Shown: in pieces, positions 1-7,613 of the stretch
How positions within the stretch are numbered: the stretch's first letter is position 1
How the letters are laid out: the number at the start of each line of letters is the position of its first letter
Origin: an uncultured Oscillibacter sp.
GTDB lineage: Bacteria; Bacillota; Clostridia; Oscillospirales; Oscillospiraceae
NCBI GenBank assembly: GCA_900544105.1
Contig: UQUC01000009.1
Span: 1-43,406 of the forward strand
Direction: 5' to 3'
DNA: 43,406 nucleotides
Made by a program: the position numbers and the translations under genes
Notes under the pieces: model-generated
What the model saw: the letters and a program-made list of their open reading frames with translations, nothing else
The model's database searches: none
What the model was told of the DNA's origin: nothing

Positions 1-19
1 CACAAACTAATCATAAAGC

Positions 20-73
20 AAAAAGACGAGCAGGCAACCCCTTTTTTTCGGGGAGTCCTGCTCATCTTTTTTA
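20..73. terminator. Bidirectional intrinsic terminator after phnE
   Basis: A long, nearly perfect hairpin: the arm AAAAGACGAGCAGGCAACCCC pairs with the right arm ending in CTGCTCATCTTTT across a T-rich loop. A-run on the left and T-run on the right let it stop transcription from either side. It lies 40 bases beyond the phnE stop codon and closes the leftward phn operon. Confidence 0.85.
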
Positions 74-113
74 TTCAGCTTCCGTGCGCTATTTTGCAAC
101 AGGCCCTTTTATA

Positions 114-1640
114 TCACCGGCGGAGGGAGGCGGAGAGACGGTCAATGCACCAGACCAGTAAAATCAGTCCAAGGGCGATGGCCCCGGCCTCGCTCCATTT
201 GTAGTGGTTCATGGCGAAGATCAAAGGCGCGCCGATGCCGCCCGCGCCCACCAGTCCCAGAACCGAAGCCTCCCGGATGTTCACATCGAAGCGGTACAGC
301 ACTGCCGAGGCCAGCGCCGGGAGCAGTTGGGGGATCACGGCGTACCGGATGCGGAGCAGGAGGGGGACGCCCATGGATTCCAAGGCGTGATAGGCCCGGA
401 AGTCCAGCGACTCAATGGCCTCCGTGAACCGTTTGCTCAAAAGGCCCACGCTGCAAACGCCCAGAGTGAGCACGCCGGTATAGGGGCCGGGACCGGCCAC
501 CCGAATAAAGATCAGACCGTAGATCAGGAAGGGGACGGAGCGGATCGACATGATGACCACCCGGAACAGCAGTGCCGGGAGCTTTGGCATCAGGCGGGGG
601 GAGGAGAGGAAGGACAGGGGCACTGCGATAATTGTCCCGGCGCAGGTGCCCACCAGAGCAATGCACACGGTCTCCAGCAGCAGATACCCCAAGCCACTGG
701 TATCCGTTTCAAAGAAGAAGGCCCAGTCGGGGTGGAACAGGCCGGAAATCATGACCTGCACCGCCCGGGGGCTGATATGGGAGAAGTCCGGGGGCTGGAG
801 AGACAGCGTACAGGCCAAAACCAGCAGAACGGCAGCGCCGGTGAGGAGCCGCTTCCCAAGGGGAGACAGGCTCCGTTCCTCCCGGATGATCTGGGACAGC
901 AGGCCGCTGATCCTCTCGATGACGCAGACGGTGAGAAACAGGAAAAACAGGATCATGCCCACCTTGCCGTATTCCAGCCATGAAATTTTTTCGTTCAGCA
1001 GCAGACCGATGCCTCCGGCCCCTACATAGCCCAGAATGGAACTGTGGCGCACGTTGGTCTCCAATAGATACAGGACATTGGAGAAATAGGAGGGGGCGAT
1101 CCCCGGCACAACGGCCCGCCAGTAGACTTTGGCAGGCGCGGCGCCCATAGCGCACAGAGCGTGGTAGGGGGTTAGCTCCGCTGATTCGATATCCTCATAG
1201 GTCAACCTGGTGAGGATGGCGAAGGTATAGACCGTAATGGCCACGGTACCGGAGAAGGTGCCCAGACCAAACAAAAACGTGGCCAGCAGCGCTAAAATCA
1301 GCGTGGGGAAGGAGCGGAGCACCTGCACCAGCAGCCGCAGCGTCCACCGGAGCGGCTTAGGGGCATGGAGATTTTCCGCGCACAGGGGGGCCAGCAGCAG
1401 AGCCAGAAACGATCCCAGCGCCGTGCCGGTGACGGACATCTGCACCGTAGCCAGCAGCGGGGCCAGGATTCGGGGGGCATACCCCCAATCCGGCGGGAGC
1501 ATGGCGGAGATCAGGTCCGTCAGATGGCTCCGCCGCGCCCAGAACAGGGCGGGGGAGCAGTTGGTGAACCGCGCCGCGGCCAGCAGCAGAAGAAAAAGTG
1601 CCAGCGTCCGCAGCCAGCGCTTTCTGGAGGAACGGGTCAT
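114..1640 (-). CDS. phnE: Phosphonate-type ABC transporter, fused double permease (PhnE-PhnE)
   Basis: Membrane channel of a PhnCDE-type importer for phosphonates, phosphite or phosphate esters. The 508-residue protein carries two complete BPD-type permease domains in tandem, roughly residues 60-250 and 290-500. Each has several membrane segments, an EAA-like loop (ALCAMGAAP near 165; ALESMGVP near 430) and the family motif VGAGGIG (near 206 and 466). PhnE proteins are usually about 260 residues, so this is a fusion of two copies, replacing the common phnE1/phnE2 gene pair. The start ATG overlaps the phnC stop by 4 bases, implying translational coupling. It is the last gene of the phnD-phnC-phnE operon. 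The substrate cannot be read from the sequence. Confidence 0.9.
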   Translation of the reverse strand: MTRSSRKRWLRTLALFLLLLAAARFTNCSPALFWARRSHLTDLISAMLPPDWGYAPRILAPLLATVQMSVTGTALGSFLALLLAPLCAENLHAPKPLRWTLRLLVQVLRSFPTLILALLATFLFGLGTFSGTVAITVYTFAILTRLTYEDIESAELTPYHALCAMGAAPAKVYWRAVVPGIAPSYFSNVLYLLETNVRHSSILGYVGAGGIGLLLNEKISWLEYGKVGMILFFLFLTVCVIERISGLLSQIIREERSLSPLGKRLLTGAAVLLVLACTLSLQPPDFSHISPRAVQVMISGLFHPDWAFFFETDTSGLGYLLLETVCIALVGTCAGTIIAVPLSFLSSPRLMPKLPALLFRVVIMSIRSVPFLIYGLIFIRVAGPGPYTGVLTLGVCSVGLLSKRFTEAIESLDFRAYHALESMGVPLLLRIRYAVIPQLLPALASAVLYRFDVNIREASVLGLVGAGGIGAPLIFAMNHYKWSEAGAIALGLILLVWCIDRLSASLRR

Positions 1641-2389
1641 GGCCGACCCTCCTGACGGTGGTAAACGGCTGTGAGGATGTCCTCCGCCGGGGTGTCCGCC
1701 GGGGCGTCCAGCACAACGGCACCCTGGTTCAGGCCGATGAGACGGCTGGAAAATTCCTGGGACAGTTCTAAATTATGGCTGTTCATGAGAACGGTCAGCT
1801 TTTGGTCCTGCTGAATGTCCCGGAGCAATTCTAAAATCTGCCGTCCGGTGACAGGGTCCAAGGACGCCACCGGTTCGTCTGCCAGCAGCAGTGCAGGGTG
1901 CCGCATCAGTGCCCGGGCGATGGCTACCCGCTGCTTTTGCCCGCCGGAGAGGTTCTTCACCGGCTCGTGAATCTTGTCGGCGAGGCCAACCCGGTCCAGC
2001 AGGGCTTCCGCCTCGGCAACGCGCTCCTTTCCGAAAAAGCCACAGACCGCCGGGAGAAACGACATATCCGGCAGACATGCGTTCAGCACATTCTGGCGGC
2101 AGGTGGAGTTTTCCACCAGTGCGAAATCCTGATAGATGGTGCCGATGGTGGTCTGAATGGCCCGGCGGATCCTGCGGTCGGCAGATTCAAAGTGAACGCC
2201 GTTTACCAGAATGGCGCCGCCATCACAGTGGAGAGAACCGTTGAGGATCCGGAACAGGGTGGTTTTGCCCGCACCGGAGGGACCGATCACTGATACAAAA
2301 TCCCCCTGGCTGACGGAAAAGCTGGCGTCAGTCAGGGCGTGGGTGTGGTTTTGAAATTCTTTACGGACATGTTGGACTTCCAGCAGCAT
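1637..2389 (-). CDS. phnC: Phosphonate-type ABC transporter ATP-binding protein
   Basis: Cytoplasmic ATPase that drives the PhnD/PhnE importer. The 250-residue protein has Walker A GPSGAGKTT near residue 38, ABC signature LSGGQKQR near 148 and Walker B LLLADEP near 167, followed by a D-loop (ASLD) and a switch histidine (NSHNLEL). Length and motif spacing are normal for PhnC. It lies 60 bases after phnD, separated by a GC-rich hairpin, and overlaps the double phnE by 4 bases. Assignment as phosphonate-type rests on the whole operon (PhnD-like lipoprotein, PhnE-like VGAGGIG permease); phosphite or phosphate-ester specificity is also possible. Confidence 0.9.
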   Translation of the reverse strand: MLLEVQHVRKEFQNHTHALTDASFSVSQGDFVSVIGPSGAGKTTLFRILNGSLHCDGGAILVNGVHFESADRRIRRAIQTTIGTIYQDFALVENSTCRQNVLNACLPDMSFLPAVCGFFGKERVAEAEALLDRVGLADKIHEPVKNLSGGQKQRVAIARALMRHPALLLADEPVASLDPVTGRQILELLRDIQQDQKLTVLMNSHNLELSQEFSSRLIGLNQGAVVLDAPADTPAEDILTAVYHRQEGRP

Positions 2390-2403
2390 AAATAGCCTTT
2401 CAG

Positions 2404-2430
2404 CCCCGCGGCTCCTGAGAAGCCGCGGGG
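2404..2430 (-). other. Intercistronic hairpin between phnD and phnC
   Basis: CCCCGCGGCTcctgagaAGCCGCGGGG forms a strong stem between the phnD stop and the phnC start. No T-run follows on the minus strand, so it is more likely an mRNA-stabilising or partial stop element. Such elements commonly keep binding-protein levels above those of the ATPase and permease; that role here is inference. Confidence 0.6.
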
Positions 2431-2449
2431 CAAGTGTTTTTGAGAGAAC

Positions 2450-3514
2450 TTAGCCTTCCAGAGACTTCAGCAGCTCCTGAGCGGCCCGCTCGCCGTCATA
2501 ATCGGAGTCCTGACCCCAGGTGTAGCCCACCTGACTGAATACACTGATGATCTCCCGGCCCTCGTCAGTGTCGGCGATCTCGATGAAGCTTTCGCCCAGC
2601 GCTTTGCGGAAATCCTCATCCGCCATGGTATCGGAGGTCTTGCTGTAAGCAATCATATCATTGTAAATGCCCTCGGTGACGCCGATGACGCCAGTCTGCT
2701 CCACCATGGGAGCGGTGCCGCCCAGCTCGGTCTCCCACTTGGGGGCGTTCTTGATGCGGATGTGGCCGAAGGAAACCATCACGTCCACCTGACCGGCGGC
2801 CAGACGGGCCACGGAAGTGGTGTGAGAGTCAGACTGGACCACGTGCTCCAGATCGCTGATGCCCTTGCCGTAGTGATCCTGGAGCCACAGGCAGGGATAG
2901 ATGTAGCCGGAGGCGGAGGTGGGGCTGAGGACGGACCAGGTGGCGCTGTTGAGATCGTCCCAGGTCAGCTCTTCGCCGGCGTTGACCTTGGCCTGCAGCT
3001 CCTGACCCTTTTCGCTGGGACCGGCCAGAATGATGCAGCGGTAATAGGTGCTCATATCCTTGGTGTTTTCCTCGATGGTGCCGTCATTCCAGTCAGCGGG
3101 GTTCTCGGAATCCTTGTTGATGGCATAGCGCAGAGCGGTGAGCAGCACGTCGCAATCGTCGGAGAACAGGACATAGTTGCCGCCGGAGATGAAGCCAATG
3201 TCGGCGCTGCCGGCGCTGAGGGCCTCGCCCACGGCGGTGTAGCTGGTGCCAACGGTCATGTCGATGTCCTTCACGTCATAGCCCTTTTCCAGAAGCTTTG
3301 CCTGAAGCAGCTGCTCCAAAGGCTCCGTGGCGGTGGTGATCTGGTCTGCATCGGCGTAGGGGGAGAAGGCGATCTTCAGAGAGGGGATCTCCTTCACACC
3401 GGTCTCACCGGCGCTTTCCGTGTCGTTCTCCGCCGGGGTCTGCTTGCCGGCGCAGCCGGTGGCGAGTCCCAGGCACAGGGCCAGGGTCAGAATACTTGCA
3501 AGAAACTTTTTCAT
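2450..3514 (-). CDS. phnD: Phosphonate-type ABC transporter substrate-binding lipoprotein
   Basis: Extracellular lipoprotein that captures the substrate for PhnCE. The chosen ATG makes 354 residues, is preceded by GGAGGTAAATCCC, and gives a clear lipoprotein signal peptide with lipobox LATGC (Cys21). A longer reading frame upstream lacks a ribosome site and lies in the transcribed leader. The mature protein has the PhnD fold hallmarks: SLKIAFSPYADADQ near the start, then VGTSYTAVGEAL and IGFISGGNYV, and SPTSASGYIYP in the middle. First gene of the phnD-phnC-phnE operon, preceded by a structured leader with an intrinsic terminator 40 bases before the start, so expression is probably attenuation-controlled. 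The ligand is unknown. Confidence 0.9.
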   Translation of the reverse strand: MKKFLASILTLALCLGLATGCAGKQTPAENDTESAGETGVKEIPSLKIAFSPYADADQITTATEPLEQLLQAKLLEKGYDVKDIDMTVGTSYTAVGEALSAGSADIGFISGGNYVLFSDDCDVLLTALRYAINKDSENPADWNDGTIEENTKDMSTYYRCIILAGPSEKGQELQAKVNAGEELTWDDLNSATWSVLSPTSASGYIYPCLWLQDHYGKGISDLEHVVQSDSHTTSVARLAAGQVDVMVSFGHIRIKNAPKWETELGGTAPMVEQTGVIGVTEGIYNDMIAYSKTSDTMADEDFRKALGESFIEIADTDEGREIISVFSQVGYTWGQDSDYDGERAAQELLKSLEG

Positions 3515-3552
3515 GGGATTTACCTCCAGATTTGATTTTCTGCTCAAAGCGC

Positions 3553-3579
3553 AAAAAAATATGTGCCTTGCAGCACATA
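3553..3579 (-). terminator. Attenuator-type terminator in the phnD leader
   Basis: On the minus strand TATGTGC-tgcaag-GCACATA is followed at once by seven T residues, a textbook intrinsic terminator. It lies only about 40 bases upstream of the phnD start codon and downstream of the likely promoter, so it must be read through for the transporter to be made. A further 10-pair helix (3590-3599 with 3540-3549, allowing GU) can enclose it. Confidence 0.85.
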
Positions 3580-3757
3580 CCGAATTTGACTTCAAGCAGA
3601 TGCTGACAGCTCCCCCGGCATCACCGGGAGAGACAGGGGCGGTCGATCCTTATTGGGATCCTCTCAACCCGGAACACGGGTTCCCTCGCAATCTGGTTTC
3701 GTCATCAATCTGAGCGCGGCGCCAAGGCGCTCCCCTTTTCGCCGCATTCCGTAACCG
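3580..3757 (-). promoter_or_regulatory. Structured 5' leader of phnD, candidate riboswitch
   Basis: The leader between the predicted promoter and the terminator folds into several consecutive GC-rich hairpins on the minus strand. These include a GAGCGC/GCGCTC stem near 3732, AACCC/GGGTT near 3665-3681, GATCC-caataa-GGATC near 3645-3661 and CTCCCGG-tgatg-CCGGGGGAG near 3607-3629. AGGGG at the 5' end can pair with CCCCT to close a multi-branched domain. Together with the terminator this is the layout of a metabolite-sensing attenuator. I compared it from memory with TPP, SAM, cobalamin, FMN, lysine, Mg, Mn, guanidine, fluoride, ZTP, THF, Moco and T-box consensus cores and found no match. Ligand unknown. 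Confidence 0.55.
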
Positions 3758-3763
3758 TGGATT

Positions 3764-3792
3764 ACCTTACCACACTCTTCCATAAAATACAA
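3764..3792 (-). promoter_or_regulatory. Predicted sigma-A promoter of the phn operon
   Basis: On the minus strand TTGTAT (-35) and TAAGGT (-10) are separated by 17 bases, placing the transcript start near 3757. That would give a leader of about 240 bases before phnD. The -10 box is only moderate. No copy of the LacI-type operator is seen here. Confidence 0.45.
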
Positions 3793-3898
3793 GCACAAAT
3801 CCGCAAATAACCGACAAAAACGGGACATTGTGTTCCTATGACTGGTTTCAGGAGACAGCTTTACAAATTTGCCGCAGTTCGCCGGGAAAGACAACGAA

Positions 3899-3936
3899 CC
3901 CCGGCAGGCCAACATAAATGCGGCGGCCTGCCGGGG
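3899..3936 (-). terminator. GC-rich hairpin after the PHP gene
   Basis: CCCCGGCAGGCC and GGCCTGCCGGGG form a 12-pair perfect stem 35 bases past the PHP-gene stop. On the minus strand only a mixed T/G tract follows, so it is a weak or factor-assisted terminator separating the lacI-PHP unit from the phn promoter. Confidence 0.6.
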
Positions 3937-3971
3937 ATTCAAAGTCAGACGTTTTTCTGATGGGGAGGCAA

Positions 3972-4694
3972 TTACTTGCCCTGACGCATTTCCTCGTCGA
4001 TGTCAATGAGGTCCTGGAAATCCGGGCCCCAGAGACGGAAGTTTCCGGACTCGATCATTGCCTTGTACTGGAAGGAGTCCCGGACCCGCTCCGGCAGAAT
4101 GACGCCCGCACGGGCTTCATCGCCGTCTTGGTGGGTGTCAGATCCGGCCAGACGGAAATAGTTGGGATGACGGCGGCACAGCTCCACGCCCCGGTCACTG
4201 TGATTTTCGTGGCGGGGGTTACCATTGATGATCTCCGTGCCGTCCACAGCATCCTCAAACACGGTGGTGTTGCCGTCCCGATAGGGGTGGGCGTGGATGA
4301 TGAGGACCTCATTGTGGAATTTCTCGTAGAATTCCCGGGCACTGGTGCAGCACATATAGGGATTGGAACGAAGCCAGTCCTCGTCGATACCGTACACCAG
4401 ATAGTCATTGTCATTCTGGGGGAAGCGCAGCTCGGCACCCAGGATCACATCGAAGCCCAGCTCATCGCCCCGCTTTTTGGAGGCCTTGTAGCCGGAGAGA
4501 TAGTGGTCCATGGCCTTCTGCCAGTCATGCTCCGTGTCGATGCGGGAGAGATACTCCGGGTGCAGATGGTCCGTGACCACCAGACCGGAAAAGCCGTGCT
4601 TCACATAGCGCTCCACAACGTCGGCAGCAGGCAGATGGCCGCATTTGCTGGTTTCCGCAGTATGGGTATGAGGATCGTAAAGATAACCTTGCAT
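3972..4694 (-). CDS. PHP-domain metal-dependent phosphoesterase
   Basis: A 240-residue protein of the polymerase and histidinol phosphatase (PHP) superfamily, whose members hydrolyse phosphate esters with a cluster of two or three metal ions. The metal-binding motifs are in order: DPHTHT (His9, His11), VVTDH near residue 42, IIHAHPYR in the middle and LAGSDTHQ near the C-terminus. No polymerase or other extra domain is present, so it is a stand-alone enzyme acting in the cytoplasm. It follows the LacI regulator by 55 bases with no terminator between and is probably co-transcribed with it. Context suggests a phosphorylated small molecule linked to the neighbouring HAD and transporter genes; histidinol-phosphatase function is unlikely because no his genes are near. 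Confidence 0.8.
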   Translation of the reverse strand: MQGYLYDPHTHTAETSKCGHLPAADVVERYVKHGFSGLVVTDHLHPEYLSRIDTEHDWQKAMDHYLSGYKASKKRGDELGFDVILGAELRFPQNDNDYLVYGIDEDWLRSNPYMCCTSAREFYEKFHNEVLIIHAHPYRDGNTTVFEDAVDGTEIINGNPRHENHSDRGVELCRRHPNYFRLAGSDTHQDGDEARAGVILPERVRDSFQYKAMIESGNFRLWGPDFQDLIDIDEEMRQGK

Positions 4695-4749
4695 GGTTGT
4701 ATGTTCCTTTCTATCAGGGACGGCAGGCCGTCCCGAATTTACGAAGAGA

Positions 4750-5763
4750 TCACTTGGAGGGATCCAGCTTCCGGCAGGTGCCGCGCTGGATCAGCGTCGG
4801 CAGCAGGATCTGGTGGACATAACCTTGTGTGCCGTTTTCGATTTTGTCCCGGAGCATATCCACCGCCTGTACCGCCATGTCCCGCTTGGGCTGGTCAACG
4901 GTAGTCAGGTCGATGCGGGAGAGGGCTGTGGCGCTGATGTTATCGAAACCGATGAGGCTCAACTGCCCCGGAATATCAATGCCCATTTCATCAGCCGCCG
5001 TCATCATGCCAAGGGCATTGGAATCCGTGGCGGCAAAGACGGCGGTGTAGTCCAGCGGTTTCCGGAACAGCTCCTTGGCCAGCTCATAGCCGCCCTGGAT
5101 GGAGGAGCGGGAGTATTCGCTGTTGAAAAAGCGGGGGGTGAGGTTTAGCTCCTGACAGGCTTTCGTATATCCCTCTGCGCGGAGCTGGTGGGTAGTGGAG
5201 CGGCGCTGACCAAAATAGAGAATATCCCGGTGGCCAAGCTCATAGAGGTGCCGGGTGCCCAGATAGGTGCCCAGGCTGTTGTCCACAGCCACATAGCTCT
5301 GGGGCTGGCTCCGCAGGTTTTCGCTGAGGAACACAGTGGGGACCTGATCCAGATAGGACTTGAGGTTATCGTAGGACCGGGAGCTTTGGGGGACAATGAG
5401 GATCCCGTCCACCTGCCGGCCCAGCAGCAGCTTGAACACGGTCTTTTCCTGCTTCAGGTCCGGACCGGAATCACAGAGCATGATATTGTAGCCATGGGCC
5501 CGGGCGCTGACTTCCGCGTGGTAGGCAAGCTCCGACATGAACTGGTTATCCACGGAGGGGACCACCAGGCCGATGAGGTTGGTGCGCTTGGTCACCATGG
5601 ACCGGGCCACAAAGTTGGTGGTGTAGCCCATCTCATCGCACAGCTTCAGAACCCGTTCCCGGGTCTCACTGCCGATCTGGGAGCTGCCGGAAAGGGCACG
5701 GGATACGGTAGCATAGGAGACGCCTGCTGCTTTGGCGACATCCTTTAATGTTACATTTTTCAT
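4750..5763 (-). CDS. LacI/GalR-family transcriptional repressor
   Basis: DNA-binding regulator of 337 residues. The N-terminus has the LacI helix-turn-helix (TLKDVAKAAGVSYATVSRAL, residues 4-23) and hinge region (LKLCDEMGYTTNFVARSM), followed by a periplasmic-binding-protein-like effector domain starting at IGLVVPS. I start at MKNV because AGGGAG precedes it; a longer frame would add 53 residues that the family lacks and would run over the operator and promoter. Three operator copies with the core AAACGTTT (near its own start, before the HAD operon and before the second ABC operon) suggest it represses all three and itself. The effector is unknown; by family precedent it is a sugar or related small molecule. 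Confidence 0.92.
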   Translation of the reverse strand: MKNVTLKDVAKAAGVSYATVSRALSGSSQIGSETRERVLKLCDEMGYTTNFVARSMVTKRTNLIGLVVPSVDNQFMSELAYHAEVSARAHGYNIMLCDSGPDLKQEKTVFKLLLGRQVDGILIVPQSSRSYDNLKSYLDQVPTVFLSENLRSQPQSYVAVDNSLGTYLGTRHLYELGHRDILYFGQRRSTTHQLRAEGYTKACQELNLTPRFFNSEYSRSSIQGGYELAKELFRKPLDYTAVFAATDSNALGMMTAADEMGIDIPGQLSLIGFDNISATALSRIDLTTVDQPKRDMAVQAVDMLRDKIENGTQGYVHQILLPTLIQRGTCRKLDPSK

Positions 5764-5793
5764 AAAGTTGACTCCCTTGCGAAGGTTGTGTTT

Positions 5794-5807
5794 GTGCAAA
5801 CGTTTCC
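5794..5807. promoter_or_regulatory. LacI-type operator upstream of lacI (O1)
   Basis: GTGCAAACGTTTCC contains the central palindrome AAACGTTT typical of LacI/GalR-family sites, with one imperfect flank. It lies between the lacI promoter and the start codon, 30 bases before the ATG, where binding would block elongation. This points to autoregulation. Confidence 0.75.
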
Positions 5808-5860
5808 GACTTTTTAGGAAAATTGGCAGAAAAAACTGCCAAGGTACTTCAGACGAATCA

Positions 5861-5889
5861 AGAATAGCTGATTTTTGCTCTTCTGTCAA
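5861..5889 (-). promoter_or_regulatory. Predicted sigma-A promoter of lacI-PHP
   Basis: On the minus strand TTGACA (5884-5889) and TATTCT (5861-5866) are 17 bases apart, close to consensus. The transcript would start near 5855 and include a TTGGCAG/CTGCCAA hairpin at 5823-5842 before reaching operator O1. Confidence 0.7.
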
Positions 5890-5961
5890 TATCAACCTAA
5901 ATTTTTGAGGCGCTTTGGGCAATCCAGCAAAAAAAGTGCCTGAGCTTTGACATTTGAGATA

Positions 5962-5989
5962 TTGACAAAAAGGGGCGAACTCCTATAAA
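5962..5989 (+). promoter_or_regulatory. Predicted sigma-A promoter of the HAD operon
   Basis: A perfect -35 box TTGACA (5962-5967) and -10 box TATAAA (5984-5989) with a 16-base spacer. The start of transcription would be near 5996, directly before operator O2, so bound repressor would cover the initiation region. Confidence 0.8.
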
Positions 5990-6000
5990 ATAAAAGCAGA

Positions 6001-6020
6001 AATCGCAAACGTTTGCGATT
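6001..6020. promoter_or_regulatory. Perfect 20-bp LacI-type operator of the HAD operon (O2)
   Basis: AATCGCAAACGTTTGCGATT is a perfect 20-base palindrome with the LacI-family central CG. It sits just downstream of the -10 box of the HAD-operon promoter, the position expected for repression. It shares the core GCAAACGTTT with sites at 5796 and 16250. Confidence 0.85.
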
Positions 6021-6101
6021 CTCGGGGGCGTTACGCCTCCGAGGATCGCCGCGCCTTCCCGCAGTTGGGCCGCGACCCTGAATTTCAAAGGAGGAACTGC
6101 C

Positions 6102-6836
6102 ATGACCGCCAATATCCAAACCATTTTCTTCGATGTAGGAAACACCCTGCGCATTGTCCTGCCGGACCAGGAGTTTATTGACCGGGCGGAAGCCGGTCTC
6201 ATGGAGCTGATCGGCACCACGGAGAGCCACGACGCCCTGTTTGCCAAGCTGGAGGAGCGCTGGAAGGCATACCGCAAGCAGTCCAAGACCACCTTGCTGG
6301 ATGCTTCCGAGGGAGAGCTGTGGACCCAGTACATGCTGCCAGAATATGATCCGAATATGATTTTCGCCAACGCCCCCAAGCTGACCCGCCTGTGGCGCGA
6401 CCATGACGGCCGCCGGGTGGCCCGGCCGGACGCCGTAGCCACCATCAAGGAGCTGCATCGCCGGGGCTATACCCTTGGCATCATCGCCAACACCGTGACG
6501 GAGACGGAGATCCCCGATTGGATGGCCGCTGACGGCGTGGCACAGTGCTTTAAGACCACGATCCTCTCCTCCAAGGTGCGCCTGCGCAAGCCGGACCCGG
6601 ACATCTATCACCTGGCCTGCCGCTGCATTGGCACGCCGGAGGCTAATTGCGCCTATGTGGGCGATAACCCGGTGCGGGACGTGGAAGGCACCCAGGCTGC
6701 CGGCTTCGGCATGATGATCCGGATCGACGAGCCGGATACGCTGAACAAGGAAAAGGCCACCGGCAAGGAGTTTACCCCGGATCATGTTATCACCAGCCTT
6801 TCTGAATTGCTGGATATCTTCCCTGAGCGGGCTTAA
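6102..6836 (+). CDS. HAD-superfamily protein, tandem paralogue 1
   Basis: A 244-residue haloacid-dehalogenase-superfamily protein, first of three tandem paralogues in the repressed operon. Motif I is FFDVGNT: the nucleophile Asp is present, but the second Asp (general acid/base of typical phosphatases) is Gly. Motif II is in GIIANT, the motif III Lys in LRKPDPD and motif IV in YVGDNPVRD. An alpha-helical C1-type cap follows motif I. Start is supported by AAAGGAGG seven bases upstream. It most likely acts on a small phosphorylated or halogenated metabolite in the cytoplasm; the missing Asp makes ordinary phosphatase activity uncertain. The gene is followed after 11 bases by paralogue 2. Confidence 0.85.
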   Translation: MTANIQTIFFDVGNTLRIVLPDQEFIDRAEAGLMELIGTTESHDALFAKLEERWKAYRKQSKTTLLDASEGELWTQYMLPEYDPNMIFANAPKLTRLWRDHDGRRVARPDAVATIKELHRRGYTLGIIANTVTETEIPDWMAADGVAQCFKTTILSSKVRLRKPDPDIYHLACRCIGTPEANCAYVGDNPVRDVEGTQAAGFGMMIRIDEPDTLNKEKATGKEFTPDHVITSLSELLDIFPERA

Positions 6837-6847
6837 AGGAGCGCAGT

Positions 6848-7570
6848 ATGGAAAAACAGTATAAAGCCGTCTTTTTCGACTTGGGTGGCACTTTGCGCAT
6901 TGCTTTCCTGGAGGAGGCCTATATGCGCCACGCCCGTCGGAAAATGGCGGAGATCGCAGGCACGGATATGCCTTATGAGGAATTCTATCAGATGATCGAG
7001 GAGCGCTACGAGCCGTACCGCAAGTGGGCTTTGGGCGAGTTCAAGGAATCCGGAGATGAAGAGCTGTGGTGCAAATGGCTGCTGCCGGACTATGACCCGG
7101 CCCGGATCCGTCAGGTATGCCATGAGCTGAGCTTCCAGTACCGGCAGTGCAAGGGTCGCCGCGTGGTGGTAGACGGCGGCGTGGAGGTCATCAAGGGCCT
7201 GCATGAGCGTGGCTACAAGCTGGGGATCATCTCCAACCTCATCGGTGAGAACGAGGTGCCCGACTGGTTGGAGGAGGACGGTCTGGATTCCTATTTTGAC
7301 ACAGTGATCCTCTCCTCCGTGTGCCACATGCGCAAGCCCTGCTCTGAGATCTATGATCTGGCCTGCCAGCAGATCGGCGTGAAGCCAGAGGAGTGCGTGT
7401 CCGTTGCGGACAACATCAAGCGCGACATCACCGGGGCTAAGAAGGCCGGTATCGGCTGCAATATTATTTTCCGGTCTCCGGAGAAGAAGCACCCCGTGGA
7501 ATTTACGGAGGAAAACCGCCCGGACTATGTGATTGAAGATTTCCGGGAGATCCTGAACATTCTGCCCTGA
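6848..7570 (+). CDS. HAD-superfamily protein, tandem paralogue 2
   Basis: A 240-residue HAD protein closely resembling its two neighbours (shared blocks such as RRVVVDGG, HERGYKLGIISN and VPDWL). Motif I is FFDLGGT, again with Gly in place of the usual second Asp. Motif II is in GIISNL and motif III in MRKP. Motif IV is SVADNIKRD, with Ala where most relatives, including paralogues 1 and 3, have Gly before the catalytic Asp. These departures hint at subfunctionalisation among the paralogues. The start ATG has AAAGGAG upstream, within 11 bases of the previous stop. Substrate unknown. Confidence 0.85.
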   Translation: MEKQYKAVFFDLGGTLRIAFLEEAYMRHARRKMAEIAGTDMPYEEFYQMIEERYEPYRKWALGEFKESGDEELWCKWLLPDYDPARIRQVCHELSFQYRQCKGRRVVVDGGVEVIKGLHERGYKLGIISNLIGENEVPDWLEEDGLDSYFDTVILSSVCHMRKPCSEIYDLACQQIGVKPEECVSVADNIKRDITGAKKAGIGCNIIFRSPEKKHPVEFTEENRPDYVIEDFREILNILP

Positions 7571-7613
7571 TGCGTTCCGGGCCAGTAGCCCGGTGAAAAG
7601 GAGGAAGCAAGCC

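Noticed and set aside
2762..3535. Long plus-strand open frame opposite phnD
   Set aside because: Antisense shadow of a GC-rich gene: low-complexity G/A/V/L/H composition, no ribosome site, no family resemblance, while the minus strand encodes a clear PhnD lipoprotein.
3580..3757. T-box or SAM/TPP/cobalamin riboswitch in the phnD leader
   Set aside because: None of the invariant cores, such as the T-box antiterminator sequence or the TPP CTGAGA motif, is present; kept only as an unassigned structured leader.
3664..3942. 92-residue minus-strand frame between the PHP gene and phnD
   Set aside because: It covers the predicted promoter, leader hairpins and PHP-gene terminator and has no ribosome site or recognisable domain.
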